DNA of 64,000 bases from Progne subis subis (GCA_022316685.1 JAKJHU010000334.1:1-64000); one strand, 5' to 3'. Positions 23,140 through 34,716 are shown, counted from the first letter of the stretch. A program made the numbers and translations. Notes: generated by a model not told the origin, from the letters alone.

Positions 23140-23760
23140 CAGAGAATCACAGAATCAGCAAGGTTGGAGAACACCTTGGAGATCATCAAGTCCAACCTGT
23201 GCCCTGACACTGCCTTGTCTCCCCTGAGCCTTCTCTTCTCCAGGGTAAACAACCTCAGCTCCCTCAGCTGCTCCTCACAGGACTTGTGTTCCAGACCCCT
23301 CACCAGCCTTGTTGCCCTTCTCTGGACACACTCCAGCCCCTCCATGTCCTACCTAAACTGGGGAGCCCAGAACGGCACACAGCACTCGAGGTGCTGCCCA
23401 ACCAGTGCTGAGCACAGGGGAAGAATCACTGCCCTGCTCCTGATGGCCACACTGTTCCTGATCCAGGCCAGGTGCCATTGGCCTTCTTGGCCACCTGGGC
23501 ACACTGCTGGCTCATGTCCATCCTTTTCTCTGTCAGTCCTCACAGGTCCCTTTCTGCCTGGCTGCTGTCCAGCCACTCTGTCACCAGCCTGCAACACTTT
23601 AGGTGTTGTTGTGGCCAAAGTGCAGGACTCAGTACCTGGACTTGTTAAACCTCACATTGTTGGATTTGGCTTCATGGATCCAGCCTGTCCAGGGCTCTGT
23701 GCACAGCTCTCCTACCCTCCAGCAGATCAACACTCCCAGCCAACTTGGTGTCACCACAGT
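23140..23760 (-). mobile_element. CR1 retrotransposon, 5'-truncated, in unit B
   Basis: Same insertion as 4158-4780 and 51,425-52,026, therefore inserted before the duplications. The 3' octamer tail AGAGAATCACAGAATC lies at about 23,142-23,157. Confidence 0.85.
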
Positions 23761-23764
23761 TCCA

Positions 23765-23995
23765 GGAGGTCCTAGACTGTCACAATGGTTTCCATGAGTT
23801 CATGAGGCCTCCCAGTGTCACAGCATCCCTTTGGTTCCATGGGAAACCTTGGTGTCCCAAAGTCCCTTGGATCCTTGGGCCCCGCCGTGTCACAATGGTG
23901 CCTTGGTCACCCAAGGCCCTGCAGTGTCACAATGGATCCTTTGTTCCATGAGGTCTGGCAGTGCAGCAATGATCTCCTTGGTTCCAGTGTCACAA
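23765..23995. repeat. Minisatellite, ~42-bp unit, 5-6 copies
   Basis: Same array as 4785-5206, shortest of the three copies. It ends at TTCCAGTGTCACAAAGG, where it joins the truncated second CR1. Confidence 0.75.
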
Positions 23996-23999
23996 AGGC

Positions 24000-24215
24000 C
24001 TCTTCCTCCTTCAGCTACTCCTCAAAGGATTTGTGCTCCATTCCTCTCCCAGCCTTGTTGCCCTTCTCTGGACACGCTCTAGCCCCTCCATGTCCTTCGC
24101 AAAATGGGGGCCCAGAACTGGACACAGCACTTGAGGTGCAGCCTCAAGAGTGCTGAGCACAGGGGAAGAATCACTGCCCTGCTCCTGCTGGGCACACTGT
24201 TCCTGATCCACAGAA
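24000..24215 (-). mobile_element. CR1 fragment, unit B
   Basis: Contains the inner part TTGCCCTTCTCTGGACACGCT. About 350 bp of 3' tail present in units A and C is missing, so a deletion joined the minisatellite to the CR1 interior. Confidence 0.75.
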
Positions 24216-25534
24216 TTGCCAGGGGATGGATGAGGGAAAGCGTGAGAAGGGGGTGGGGACAAAGTATGATTAATTGTCAGCCATGAAGGGACTTGATTTT
24301 CATATCAATTCAGACTGCATTAGAATTTGCTGGGGGTCAAGATCAATTGGACATTGCTGAAATCAATGTATAAACTGGAAACAAAACCAGGAGAAAACAG
24401 TCCTCTCTGCATTGTTTTCCATATAGTATATTCACTTTGAATACACTTCCAAAATCTATCTAATTAACCACAGAAGTATAAAAAACTGAAATTAAACCCA
24501 GGGGCTTTTCTTGTTTGGATGTTTTGAACAAATGTTTATGAACTTTTGTCATTGATTTCCTGAAGTGAAGAGCTCAAGATTGAAGAGGCCTCTGGAGTAG
24601 TAAAATTCATCAGCAACTTCCAAGGGGCTGTGGATCCATCCTCATCAGAGCAGGAATGACTCTCAGCACCTCAGGGAGAGGGGAGCAGGGCACACAGGGA
24701 GCCTCCTTTTCCCCTGGCCCAGCACCTTCCCCATGGCTGGGGCTGAGTCATGTCTGAGCTGCAGCTGCTGCTGTGACCTTCCGAGGAGCTGAGGCCGTGG
24801 GGCCCCTGCCCAGAGCAGCCTGCCCTGAGCAGAGCTGTGGGGCCAGAGCCGGCTGGGCTGTGCTGGGGAGAGGCCCTTGGTGCTGCCGAGAGCTCAGGGC
24901 AGCTGGCAGAGCTTGGAGGGAGCTAGGCTGGGCTGAGAGAGCCTGCCACAGAAACCATCAGTGTCCATCTCAGCCTGTGTGAGCGTGCAGGGGCAGGACT
25001 CAGCCCAGGCCTTGTGGGGCAGGGCCAGCGCCTGTGGAAAGCATTGAAAACAGGCAAGTGGCCCAGAGAGGAGGCTGCTCTGTGCCCTTGGTGGCATGGA
25101 CAGAGCAGGAACACGGCCCAGGACATTTGTCAGCGCCAGCCTCTGTCCCCAGCCATTGCCAGCCCTGGCTGCTCAGCCCAGGTTTGCGGGGCAGTTTGGC
25201 TGTGGCCCAGCTCCATCCTCCTGCGGGGCTCAGGGCCTGTTCCCGGCCATGGCCAGCCCTGCCCGGCCTCTCTGCTGGCCCAGAGGCCGGCAGAGCCCGG
25301 GTCAGGGCTGTCTGCGCAGCCCCACAGGTGCGTGGGAGGGCTGGAAGCTGTACCAGGAATGGCCCCTCTGGCTGGGAGGAGCCTGCCGGAGGCACAGAAG
25401 CGCCCGGAGCAGCGGGACGAGGCACAGCAGGGCAGGTGGCCTCGCTTGCCCAGCTGCTGCAGGTGCGCCCACAGCACCGCCACATGGCAGGATGAAGCGT
25501 AGCCCATGTCCCACGGTGAGCCGGAGCAGCAGCA

Positions 25535-25849
25535 TCAGCCCCTGCAGCTCCTTGGCCACACTGACCCAGGGCCGCAGCTGCCAGGTCCCTTGGGGCAAGT
25601 GGCGGGAGCATCGGGACGCCTCCGCGGGCTTGTGCCAGGCCCGGAGGCCCTGACAGCCACAGGGGCTCCTGGGCTCCTGCCTGGGCCCCTGGCCCGGCCC
25701 CCGAGCTGCTTGCGCCGCCTCCGAGTCCCAGCCTGCCGGCCCTGCCGTGCCCGGTGGCCAATGACCCAGCGGACAGCCACCGTGGCCAGCAGCAGGGCAA
25801 GTGCAGCCAGCAGGACGCTGACGTCGCTCACGGCTCCGACACGTGCCAT
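25535..25849 (-). CDS. Putative small single-pass basic membrane protein
   Basis: Not recognised. A 104-residue frame starts MARVGAVSDVSVLLAAL in a GCGATGG context. Residues about 8-30 form one hydrophobic, possibly membrane-spanning segment, followed by WVIGHRARQGRQAGTRRRRK and an Arg/Gly/Pro-rich tail. The ATG lies about 35 bases after a TATATAAGG box, which gives a very short 5' UTR. CRE-like sites lie upstream. The tail composition is typical of GC-rich random frames and other frames overlap it, so coding status is doubtful. Unit A, which shares sequence only up to the 25,310 side, lacks this segment. Confidence 0.3.
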   Translation of the reverse strand: MARVGAVSDVSVLLAALALLLATVAVRWVIGHRARQGRQAGTRRRRKQLGGRARGPGRSPGAPVAVRASGPGTSPRRRPDAPATCPKGPGSCGPGSVWPRSCRG

Positions 25850-25882
25850 CGCCACTGCACTGGCGGCTGTGGGGCCGGCCCA

Positions 25883-25983
25883 CCTTATATAGGGATGGCC
25901 CGGTGACCTCACAATGCTGGGGCTGCCACACGGCGTGACATCACAGCCAGCCTCAGGCCGCTGTCACGCCATTTGTGACCTCA
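25883..25983 (-). promoter_or_regulatory. TATA box with three CRE-like sites
   Basis: Reading the minus strand: TGAGGTCA (25,976-25,983), TGATGTCA (25,936-25,943) and TGAGGTCA (25,904-25,911), spaced 40 and 32 bp, then TATATAAGG (25,883-25,891). TGACNTCA-type sites bind CREB/ATF/CREM-like factors. A further CRE-like TGACGTCG lies inside the reading frame at 25,819-25,826. The arrangement is unusually promoter-like for this window. Confidence 0.5.
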
Positions 25984-26369
25984 CAGCACCGCCTGCCTCA
26001 GGGCCAGCAAGACCCACTCAGGCAGCAGGGCGCTGATGGCCAGGAAAGGCCTGCCACTGAAAATGGGAACCCAGGCTGTGGCAGCCAAGCGCTCCCAGGA
26101 GCACGGGCCACATCAGGAAGAGGTCAGGTGCCACCAATGCCCAGCCCATGGCTCCCCCAAGGCTGTGGACTGCTGGCTGGGAACAGCCTCTGCGCTATGC
26201 CGGAGAAGATCCTGCAGACACAAAGGCGGCTGCAGTTCCCCATGCCCAGGCAGCTCTCCCCACCTGCCTGACAGCTCCAACCCCTTAGCCTATCACTACA
26301 ATTGCTGTCACAGAATGCCTCTGCAGCTCCCTTGGAGCTCCTGGCACACACTGCAAGGCACTGGGAGGC

Positions 26370-26530
26370 CTCCCCACAACCTTCTCTTCTCCAGCCTGAG
26401 CAGCTCCACTCTCTTCAAGCTGTCTCCACAGGAGAGCTGCTCACCTTCGCAACCCGCTGGCCTCCTCTGCACTTGCTGCAACACTTGCATGGCCTGATGT
26501 GCTGGCCACACCAGGAGTGGAATCCCTGCT
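26370..26530 (-). mobile_element. Old CR1 fragment
   Basis: CTTCTCTTCTCCAGCCTGAGC and the following GCTCACC and CTCCTCTGCAC segments resemble the CR1 3' region read on the minus strand. It is more diverged than the other CR1 copies and has no tail. Confidence 0.4.
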
Positions 26531-26539
26531 CCAGGTCTG

Positions 26540-28199
26540 GCCCTGCCTGAGCAGCTTCATTCCACAGGCTCAGGCTACGTGTCTGGCTGCTCAGTCCCAG
26601 CTGCTGTAAGTGGGCAGGATTAGTGCTGCCGCTGGATCACCAGAGTGATGGCCACAGCTCGCATGGGCCCGGCCCCATCCCTTGGGCATCTCTGCCGACG
26701 AAAGCCCAGTCCTGCCTGGGCCACCTGCAGTCTGGCAAGAGGCTGCCCGTGCCAGCCTCTGCTGTCGCCAGGCAGGGGCAGCAGCCAGCTGCTAGCGCTG
26801 CTTCCAGCCTGCTGCGAGTCACACAGCGGGAGAGGGACAGCTTGGCTCCGGGCACTGGCCACTCCCAACCCATTGCTGCAAGGCAGCGATGAAAGCGCAC
26901 GCACCCTGGCAAGCAGCTCCGGCAGCTGTGCTGTCCTTCCCCTTGAGGGAAAGAGGGACAGCGTGCCCTCAGAGCCCCTGGCTCTCATGGCAGCAGCTCA
27001 CACAGCTGCCCACGCAGCAACAGACACATGTTCTCCGGACACATAAGGAGCTCTGCGTGTCTTTGTTTCCCATTGCTTTCACGTGCTCAGGTTGCCGTCC
27101 CTCTGAGGCACCGGCAAAAGGCCAGCACACACCTTCAGCCCCCACTCCTCATGTGCAACAAGTTCTTCTGCTCTCTTTGGCCTTTCGGCTGTCCTCAGCT
27201 GTTGCTTTCCACTGCCCCACTCGCAGCGTCCTGCGTCCCTTCACTCTGCCCGCTCTTCCCACACAGGCTAGCCCTTCAGTGGAGGCCTGCCTTGTGTCCC
27301 CTCTGCTCCCCAAAGTGTGCTCCACAGCCCACCGTGCCGGCAAGGCAGCCGCCGTAGCCTTTGGTGGCAGTGGGGGGTCACAGCCCCAGCGCCCCTGCAC
27401 GAGCCCCAGAGCTGCCACTGGCTGCCTCCAGGTGAGCCTGAGGACACTCTGCAGTGGGCAGCATCAGCTCCTGAGCCTGCACTTGCCTGCCCTTGAGCCT
27501 CCCTGGGCAAAGGGGAAATCGGGCAGGGACGGGACTGCAGGGAGCGACCATGGCCTACCTCTTGGGCAATCCACAGCCAGCACCAGGCAGCCCCTGCCTG
27601 CAGCATGGCGCAGGCACGGCCACACGGCCACGGCCACACAGGCTGGGCCCTGTGGCCACCCAAGTCATTTCCTCCCCATCAACTGCTGCCAGGCACCAGG
27701 CTGCTGTGAAGCGCTGGAGAGGCTGCTCTTGCAGCGGGGCTGCCCTGGCCAGTGCAAAGTCACAGTTCCACGTGCTTGCCCCATCCCTGCTTGTGCTGGT
27801 TCTTTTGAGAGACCCAGATGACGTCGATGGCAAAAGGCCCCGAGCTTGCCCTCTGTCCTGGGGCATATCATGGCTTGATTCTGGGCTCCTGCCCTGCCGG
27901 CCGCAGCTCTTCCTTAGCTCCTTCCCCGTCCCCGCCGGTGCCAGAGAGACAGAGCTGCCGGCAGTCGCAGGGCTTTTTCCCAGAGCGGGGAAGGGCCTAG
28001 AGGCAGGGACAAGCCACTCCCCGATCAGGGAGAAGGTGGGAGTGGAACAGAGTTGGGTTCCATTCCAGCCTAGGGGATGAGCGCAGCGAAGCAGGGACAA
28101 ACAAGGTGCTCCACTTTCCAAGGGGAACAGGGAAGAAAACATCAAAACACAAAGATCAAAAGGAAACACAGTATCAACCAAATGAACACACTCTAACAG
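26540..28199. other. GC-rich spacer, no gene recognised
   Basis: Long frames are open on both strands with low-complexity composition. No conserved domain, splice-supported exon or repeat family was recognised. Confidence 0.4.
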
Positions 28200-28651
28200 T
28201 GTTATAAATTGCACTACTCAAGGTTTTAGTCCCAATTAGAATTTTATTAATTACAGCAAGCGGGTTATAAGCAAAATACAGCGCTGGGTGACAGAGGGAC
28301 TGCGCTCCACCAACTGCCACCCGGTTACGACCTTCCAGTCCCGTTTTATACAGTTCCTTCTTCTGTTATCGTGTGCGTTTCGCAATATGTGTTATCTGGT
28401 TGCTAGGAGACCTCTTCTGTCTTCCGGTTATCGCTAAAAAAAACCTTGTTAAGCAATAGCACATTGTGTCTAAAAATCATGAGTCATTATGTGTTTGCAA
28501 GTTCAAAGTTTCTTTTAAATGTCATCAGTCATCCTGTGCTTGCAAGAAAAAATCATGAGTCATCATGTGTTTGCAATTTTAAAGGTTCTTTTAAAAGTCA
28601 TGAGTCATCCTGCGCTTGCAAGTTCAATGAACAAAGTATTAACTCGTCACA
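28200..28651 (-). repeat. 3' LTR of ERV Z
   Basis: 452 bp. On the minus strand it begins TGTGACGAG and ends TTATAACA. TATAAA is at 28,345-28,350 and AATAAA at 28,243-28,248, in U3-R order. The U3 holds two direct copies of a ~76-bp unit with TGAGTCA (AP-1-type) sites at 28,480, 28,556 and 28,601. Confidence 0.88.
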
Positions 28652-28669
28652 ATCCCCCCTTTTTCTTTC
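28652..28669 (-). promoter_or_regulatory. Polypurine tract of ERV Z
   Basis: On the minus strand GAAAGAAAAAGGGGGGAT runs directly into the 3' LTR start TGTGACG. Confidence 0.8.
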
Positions 28670-28695
28670 AGCCTAAATTTGTTCATTGAACCTTT

Positions 28696-30851
28696 TTAAT
28701 TATGTCTGGCCCATTCTAATTTCTCATCTTTTGAGTCTTCAGGTAGCGATTCATATTTTGCTCTAATAAGCATTAAATATGCTGCTTCTGAGCATCCTTT
28801 CACAATTGTTATCAATTTATTAAAAATACATGGTCCAAAGGTCAATCCAAGTATTAATAAAATCAGTGGTCCCGCAATTGTGGTAGTCAGCCAGGGGGAA
28901 TAATCAAACCAAGATTCATACCAGTTTTGGTTTGCCTCTTTTCTCGCTTCCTTTGTTCTAGCCGGTTTCTTAATTCTGTTATGGTATCTATTACTACTCC
29001 CGTGTGGTCAGCATATGCGCAATATTCTTCTTTTAGGGCTACACACAGGCCACCTTGTTGCAAGAACAAAAGATCTAGACCCCTGCGATTTTGTAACACT
29101 ACTTCAGATAAAGATCTTACTGACTTTACTAGCCCATCAATGGCTTGCTCGATTCTTCCTAAATCCTCATCTACTGACATTCGCAATGTCTTCATTTCTT
29201 TTTGCTGATTTATCAAGGACGCTACTCCTGTCCCTGCTCCTACTCCTCCTATAGTCAGCAGGGTTGCAATGGTCAGGGCCGTAAAGGGTTCCCTTTTTAC
29301 TAGATGATGCTCTGCAGTGGTATGTTGCTGCTAAATATAAACAGTTGAGTGGTAAATCATTCTGGGGACAATGGTTACTTGGATACAGTAACCTCGAGCA
29401 TAATTAAAAACCTTTAATGATAAACAGGGGGTGACGCCTATATTGTCTCATACCCACTTTGTATTCGCTGCAGAGAGGAGCCATCCTGCAGGTTTATCCT
29501 CTTCTCTTTGTGTCATAATTACTCCACATAAGTGTTCTTTTTCTGGTGGTATTTTTCCTATACACCTCCCTTTACCCGTTACTTGGGATAAGGTTATCCC
29601 TTGTGTTTCGGTTTTATTCTGTTTCCAAAGGCCTTGTGCTGGATTGGTTCCATTGATACGTCGTACTTTTTGTGTACTACCTATACCTTCATAAAAGGGA
29701 GGCCTAATGCTATAACATAGCCAGCATTCTTGAGTCAAATTCGGATGTGTTATATTTAATAATTGGTAACTAGCTTGCATTATTTTCCATAATGCACTAT
29801 ACTCTAGTCCTGTTTTTACAACTCCTTTAACAGTAGGGGCTATGTTACTATTCTTTATCTCGTCTCTTTGACCTTTATATTGTTGTTCTAATTCCTGTTC
29901 TTCCTGCAGCACAGAATTTGGCCCAGTAAGTTCTGAGTCTTGTGGTGCTGGTTCCTTTTTGATTAAAAAGTGTCCCCCTCTGTCTGTACCAGGTTCCCAT
30001 AATCGTGCCCCCCACAGTTTTCCTGTTACCCACGCTTGATCGTCTCCTTTAGTAACATTTATCCAAATTCCTTTACAATTCCCCTGCCGTCCTAGCCCTC
30101 CGTCTTGCCATATTTGGGGTTCTTTACATCCATAGGGATACCATTTTACGGACATGAATTGATCTTTTCCTCCTCCGGGAGGAATCCAAAGGATACGGTT
30201 GCGCGTCCCCAGTACGCACAATAATAATGCTCAGGATAGTTACAACATGGTTTTCCCGGATTTGAGGCAGGACAAAAAAAAAGGCCCCAAGGAATACAGG
30301 TGGCCAGACTGGAAAAAGATCTTTCAATCACACTGAAAAGAGGGATTCCCTGGGGTAATCATGGAGGACAATACTTTATGGTCTTCCCATCGGATCAAGG
30401 ACCACTTAAAGGGTTGATGGGGGTTATCGTGCTCTGCGGTAGTACAACATACTAATAATGATAGCATCCATATTATGGTGTGCAGATTCGGGTGCTTGGT
30501 TTCACTGGCTATTTTGTATTCTTTCTTTTCTGAAAGCTCTCTCTGGTGGTGACAATGCCATAACTCAGTAATACTATCAGTCCCATTCTTTTGGCAGCTC
30601 AGCGAACATCGCCTTGTTGTCCCATAAGTGAGGCTCTTTCCTCCACCACTTTTTCTCCCTCTGCCTCGCTCGTCGACTCGGGTAATTCGAGCCACGAGGG
30701 ATACCATCTTCTCGGCAGCAGGGGAATTCTTCAGGAGGTAGTGATTGCCCTGCTCTGATACTTTGGACAACATAAGAATACCAGTTCGCTCTTTTAACTT
30801 GTGGAGAGTTGCACCTGAGCTCCTGTAGCTCCTTTCGGCAACGCCCTTCAA
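28696..30851 (-). pseudogene. Env of ERV Z, broken
   Basis: Precursor of the surface and transmembrane subunits. A signal-peptide segment MLSLLVCCTTA (ATG at 30,467) is followed by DNPHQPFKW, typical of gammaretroviral surface subunits. The frame breaks at 30,324 and resumes for 30,221-29,448, which contains CWLC, the disulfide-isomerase motif of this env class. After a stop, a VKR cleavage-like site and a fusion-peptide-like stretch precede the frame 29,216-28,887, which has the [16 protein letters not shown] immunosuppressive-type segment. The usual CX6CC motif is altered: the first cysteine of the pair is read as Tyr. The membrane anchor and tail, in another frame, end at TAA 28,696. At least three disruptions. 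Confidence 0.8.
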
Positions 30852-30974
30852 TTATTTCTGCTACGAATGGGCTGGGCACGTTTAGTCAATACAAGTCGGG
30901 ATTTGCTCCTTTGGCAAATATCTCCCACCATTCGCTGGATTCTACAGTTAATTCTTCAAGAGATACTTTTAGGT

Positions 30975-31193
30975 TTAGTAGCCAACCAGTAATATTTCTT
31001 TGTAATTTCCAGCAAGGGGTGCAAACCCCTTTAGGGGTCTTCCCCTATAGCAGTGAGTCCACCACCCTTCTCCGCACACTTTACAGTTATAACATACAAA
31101 TGGGTAACAGTTACAGTTTTCTGTAACTGCTTTCTTGCATCTTATCAATACTAAATATGGATTGGGTAAATATTCAATTGTAAATCCGTTCAT
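30975..31193 (-). other. Cys-rich frame between pol and env of ERV Z
   Basis: A 72-codon frame just after the integrase end includes CNCYPFVCYNCKVCGEGWW, with eight cysteines in about 30 residues. No known retroviral product could be assigned. It may be a leftover of the pol-env overlap or chance. Confidence 0.25.
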
Positions 31194-31204
31194 TCAGTCT
31201 TTTA

Positions 31205-33320
31205 TTATTTCTTCAGTCTTAATTTCAGGCTTCCCGGTGAGCTGACAACTTTCCACTCGGTAGTTGGTTCCCTCACAGGGCCCTTGATCCTGCTAGCGTG
31301 AGTCCATCCCTTCTCAGCTGTTCTTATTGCTGTTTCTGTTGTGAGTAATACAAGGTAAGGTCCTTCCCACCGGGGCGCTAGGGTAGTGTCTTTCCATGTT
31401 TTGATTAATACCCAGTCTCCTGGTTTTATTTGATGCAGTGCAATGTCTAATGGGGGTCGTTGTACTATAAGACCCTTCTTCCACATTTCTTCTCGATATG
31501 CCATTAAGGCAGTGATGTATTGATTGATGTCTTGGTCTCTTACGCTGGGATGGGTTAAAGGCTTCTCTACATGATAAGGCATCCCGTACAACATTTCGAA
31601 AGGAGATAGACCTATGTCTGTTCTTGGCTGGGTTCTTATGTTTAGCAACGCAAGCGGTAAGCATTTTGTCCGTGATAGTTTGGTTTCAATCATTAATTTA
31701 GTTAACTGTTTTTTTAATTTCCCCATTCATCCTTTCCACCCGTCCTGAACTCTGAGGGTGCCATGGAGTATGGTGTTCCCACTTAATTCCCAGGGACTCC
31801 ATTGTTTCATTAAGGATTTTGGACACAAAATGGGGGCCTCTGTCGGAGTCTATTGTTTCAGGTGCCCCGTACCTGGGGATTATATTTTCTAGCAGCACTT
31901 TTACCACAGCTTGCGTGGTAGCTCTGGTGGTGGGAAATGCCTCCACATAATGAGTTAAGTGATCTATTATAACTAACAAATACTTCACTCTCCCGACCTT
32001 GGGTAATTCTGTAAAATCTACTTGTATGTTTGCAAACGGCCTTTGGGCTAATGGTCGTCCTCCCAGAGGTTGTTTTCTAAAGTTGGCCTTGTTCACTTGC
32101 AAACAAGTTGTGCATCCCGCTATTACTTGTTTGGCCAGGTTATGAATTCCAATACACATATATTTAATTCCAAACTGATCTACTATAGCTTGGGTTCCTC
32201 AGTGAGTTTTCTCGTGTATTCTATGCAAAATTTCCAGCGCTATTGCTTTTGGCAATACTTCTCATCCATCAGAGAGTTTCCATTTTCCATCCCGGTCTTT
32301 ACATATTCCCATTTGAGATAACCTCTGCTCTTCTGTTTTAGTAAATTTATATTCTGCTTTCTCCTCATCCAATGACTCTGTCCCGGGCCCTCCTTTTTCT
32401 TTTTGTCGTATTATCATTAGAGCGGCTTTCTTGGCCTCCTGATCTGCTGCATTGTTTCCTCTACTTCTAAAATCTATTCCTCTCTGATGTCCTCTCAAAT
32501 GTACCACCGCAATTTTCTTGGGTTTTCTCAATGCTATTAATACCCTTTTGATTAATTCCTGATGTATTAAATCCTTTCCCTGGGAGTTCATTAATCCCCT
32601 TTCTTCCCATATTTTCCCAAAGGTTTGCACTACCCCAAATGCATATTTAGAGTCTGTATAAATTGTCCCTTCTTTATCTTTTAATCTTTCCAATGCTCTT
32701 AATACAGCATACAATTCACAGGCTTGTGCAGACCAAGTTTTATTCAGAGGGCCTGATTCTATAACCTCTAGTTCCGGTCCCCCTCTAATTGCATAGCCTG
32801 ACACTCTTTTTCTTTCTATAACCCGTGATGATCCATCTACAAATAGCCTTTCCCCTGTTTCTAATTCTTCTTCCTCTAAGTCTGGTCTTATTTTAGTTTG
32901 CTCCTCAATAGTTGTCATGCAGTTATGAGCTAATTCCTTTTCATCTGGCTCCCCATATAAAAATCGGGCCGGATTTTGCAAGCCCGTCACTTCTAGGGTC
33001 AGTTTAGGGGAGTCTAGAAGGATGCCTTCATATTTTAAAAGTCTGGAGTCTGTAATCCAATTATCTGCTTTTTGTTGTAAAATTCCCCTAATATTATGAG
33101 GAGATAACACCTTTAATTTGCTGTTAAATGTTATTTTGTGTGCTTCTTCCGTCAGGAGCGCACAGGCTACAACTGCCTGTAAGCAAGTAGGCCATCCTTA
33201 CTAACTGGATCTAACAGTTTGGATAGGTACCCCACAGGTTTCTTCTTCCCTGCCCAATCCTGAGTCAGTACCCCATAGGCTGTTCCATTATCTGTGTTTA
33301 TGAATAAATAAAAGGGTCTT
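31205..33320 (-). pseudogene. Pol of ERV Z: RNase H and integrase part
   Basis: The 33,110-32,262 frame has RNase H motifs FVDGSSRV, ACELYAV, YTDSKYAFGVV and NNAADQEAKKAA, so all catalytic acidic residues are present. After stops at 32,260-32,160, the integrase follows: GCTTCLQVNK (zinc finger), VDFTEL, DSDRGPHF and GRVERMNGEIKK give the D,D,E triad. A frameshift near 31,710 leads to the frame 31,726-31,205, with the C-terminal WEGPYLVLL (GPY/F) domain. The segment 33,110-33,320 between reverse transcriptase and RNase H is disrupted too. Confidence 0.85.
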
Positions 33321-33322
33321 TT

Positions 33323-34711
33323 TTAATCAGATAGACTGAGTACAGGGGCTTGGATTAAGTCCTGTTGTATTCCTTTTAAACTTTCCTCAACTTCCCGGGT
33401 CCATTTCATTAAACCTTCTTGACTAAGTTTTTGATGTAAGAATTTAACCTTGCTACTATAGTTTTCAATCCATTGTCTGCAATATCCTACTAGTCCCAAA
33501 AGCTGCCTAATTTGCCTCTTGTTCTTTGGGGGTGGCAAGGCTAATATACCTTTCACTCTCTCGGGGTCAATTCTTTTTTCTCCCTTACTAAAGTAGTGGC
33601 CTAAATATTTAACTTCTTCTTCCACAAATTGCAACTTGGCTTTTGATACCTTTAAGCCTTTAAGTCCCAAAAAGTTTAGTAGCTTTATGCTCTCTTTTCG
33701 AATGTCGTCCTCTCTTTCCCCTGCTAGTAGTAAATCATCTACATACTGTACCAAAGTTACTCCTGACCTGGTCTTGTAATCTTGGAGGATTTGTTCTAGT
33801 GCTTGTCCAAATAAGTTAGGGGATTCCATAAACTCTTGAGGTAATACGGTCCACCTCAATTGCTGTCTCCTATGGGTCTCTGGATCTTCCCATTCAAAGG
33901 CAAAATAATCCCGGCTACTTTCTGCAAGGGGGCAGGCCCAAAAGGCATCTTTTAAGTCTATTACACTATACCAACAATTATTAGGCCCCAAGTTACTTAA
34001 TAAAGTATATGGATTAGCTACTACTGGGAAGCAAGCTACAGTCCTTTTGTTAATTTCCCTTAAGTCATGGACTAGCCTATAAGTGCCATCTGGCTTCTTG
34101 ACGGGGAGTATTGGTGTGTTGAATGGTGACATGCAAGATTCCAGTAGTCCTTTGTTAACCAGTCTATCAATTTCAGGTTTAAGTCCCATTCGTCCCTCTA
34201 AGGATATGGGATATTGCCTTATCCTAACAGGGATATCTGGATTTTTAAGGGTAACTGTAAAAGGTGGTATATCCATTTGCCCCACACTCTCAGGTGTATA
34301 CCATACTTCAGGGTTTATTCTCTGCTCATCCTCCACTCTAAGAGGGCATAGCTTAATCTTTAACTCCTTATCTACTATTTCTAAATTAATCCCCAATTCT
34401 ATTATTAAGTCCCTTCCTAATAGATTATATTCTGCCTCTGGTACTATTAAGAAGTTACCCAATTTAATCTTTTTGTCTGTTTCAATTACTACATCCTTTA
34501 CTGATTTTACTTCAAAAGGCTCCCCCTTTGTCCCAACTACCAGGGCAGTTTCTCGGGCAAAGGTGCACCCAAGGGGCAGCTTTTGAATGGTTGATCTTTC
34601 AGCCCCTGTGTCTACCAGGAACTCGAATTCCTGGCGCTGGGGACCTATTTTTATTTTTATCAAGGGCTCCTGGTGTGTCCTAGTCCCCAGCAAATAGAGC
34701 CCCTGACCTCC
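33323..34711 (-). pseudogene. Pro-pol of ERV Z: protease and reverse transcriptase
   Basis: The frame follows the gag UAG without shift. Protease active site FLVDTGAERS lies at about residues 20-30 and GRDLIIELG near its end. Reverse transcriptase follows: LVHDLREINKR, the palm motif VIDLKDAFWACPL, LRWTVLPQEF and the catalytic LVQYVDDLLLAGE. The connection begins QLLGLVGYCRQWI. About 460 codons are open, ending at a stop after VLSLSD (33,323); the continuation with NTDNGTAYGVLTQ is in the next bases. The catalytic residues of both enzymes are intact. Confidence 0.9.
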
Positions 34712-34716
34712 CTAGT
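34694..34716 (-). promoter_or_regulatory. Gag-pol UAG readthrough-type junction of ERV Z
   Basis: Minus-strand GACTAGGGAGGTCAGGGG spans the gag stop. Protease follows in the same frame. In gammaretroviruses a UAG in this purine-rich context is read through at low rate to make Gag-Pol, helped by a downstream pseudoknot; the pseudoknot was not modelled here. Confidence 0.7.

Larger units (their letters stand above)
13144..24660 (+). repeat. Left arm of large inverted duplication
   Basis: Every recognisable element of this arm recurs in reverse order and orientation at 49,515-61,750: Y RNase H to 3' LTR, X tail and LTR, the 17-kb unique stretch, the 68-bp and 41-bp arrays, the zinc-finger gene, the LTR-like block and unit B/C. 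Coordinates of matching points add to about 74,900-74,913 from 13 to 20.5 kb and drift further in, which is explained by the 265-bp exon deletion on the right and by minisatellite length. Confidence 0.9.
22112..25310. repeat. Segmental duplication unit B
   Basis: Direct copy of unit A. It lacks the LTR found at 6008 and lacks about 140 bp present in A and C (junction at 24,659, where GGAATGA runs straight into CTCAGCACCTCAGGGAG). The second CR1 is shortened. Similarity to A ends near 25,310, and new sequence with a putative promoter follows. No gene recognised inside. Confidence 0.85.

Noticed and set aside
25000..25800. Minus-strand frame of 266 codons upstream of the mini-gene stop
   Set aside because: It overlaps other open frames on both strands, continues into the duplicated unit, and shows no domain; composition explains it.
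33323..34693. ERV Z pro-pol as a functional polymerase
   Set aside because: Catalytic motifs are intact, but the frame stops before RNase H, and gag, integrase and env are broken.
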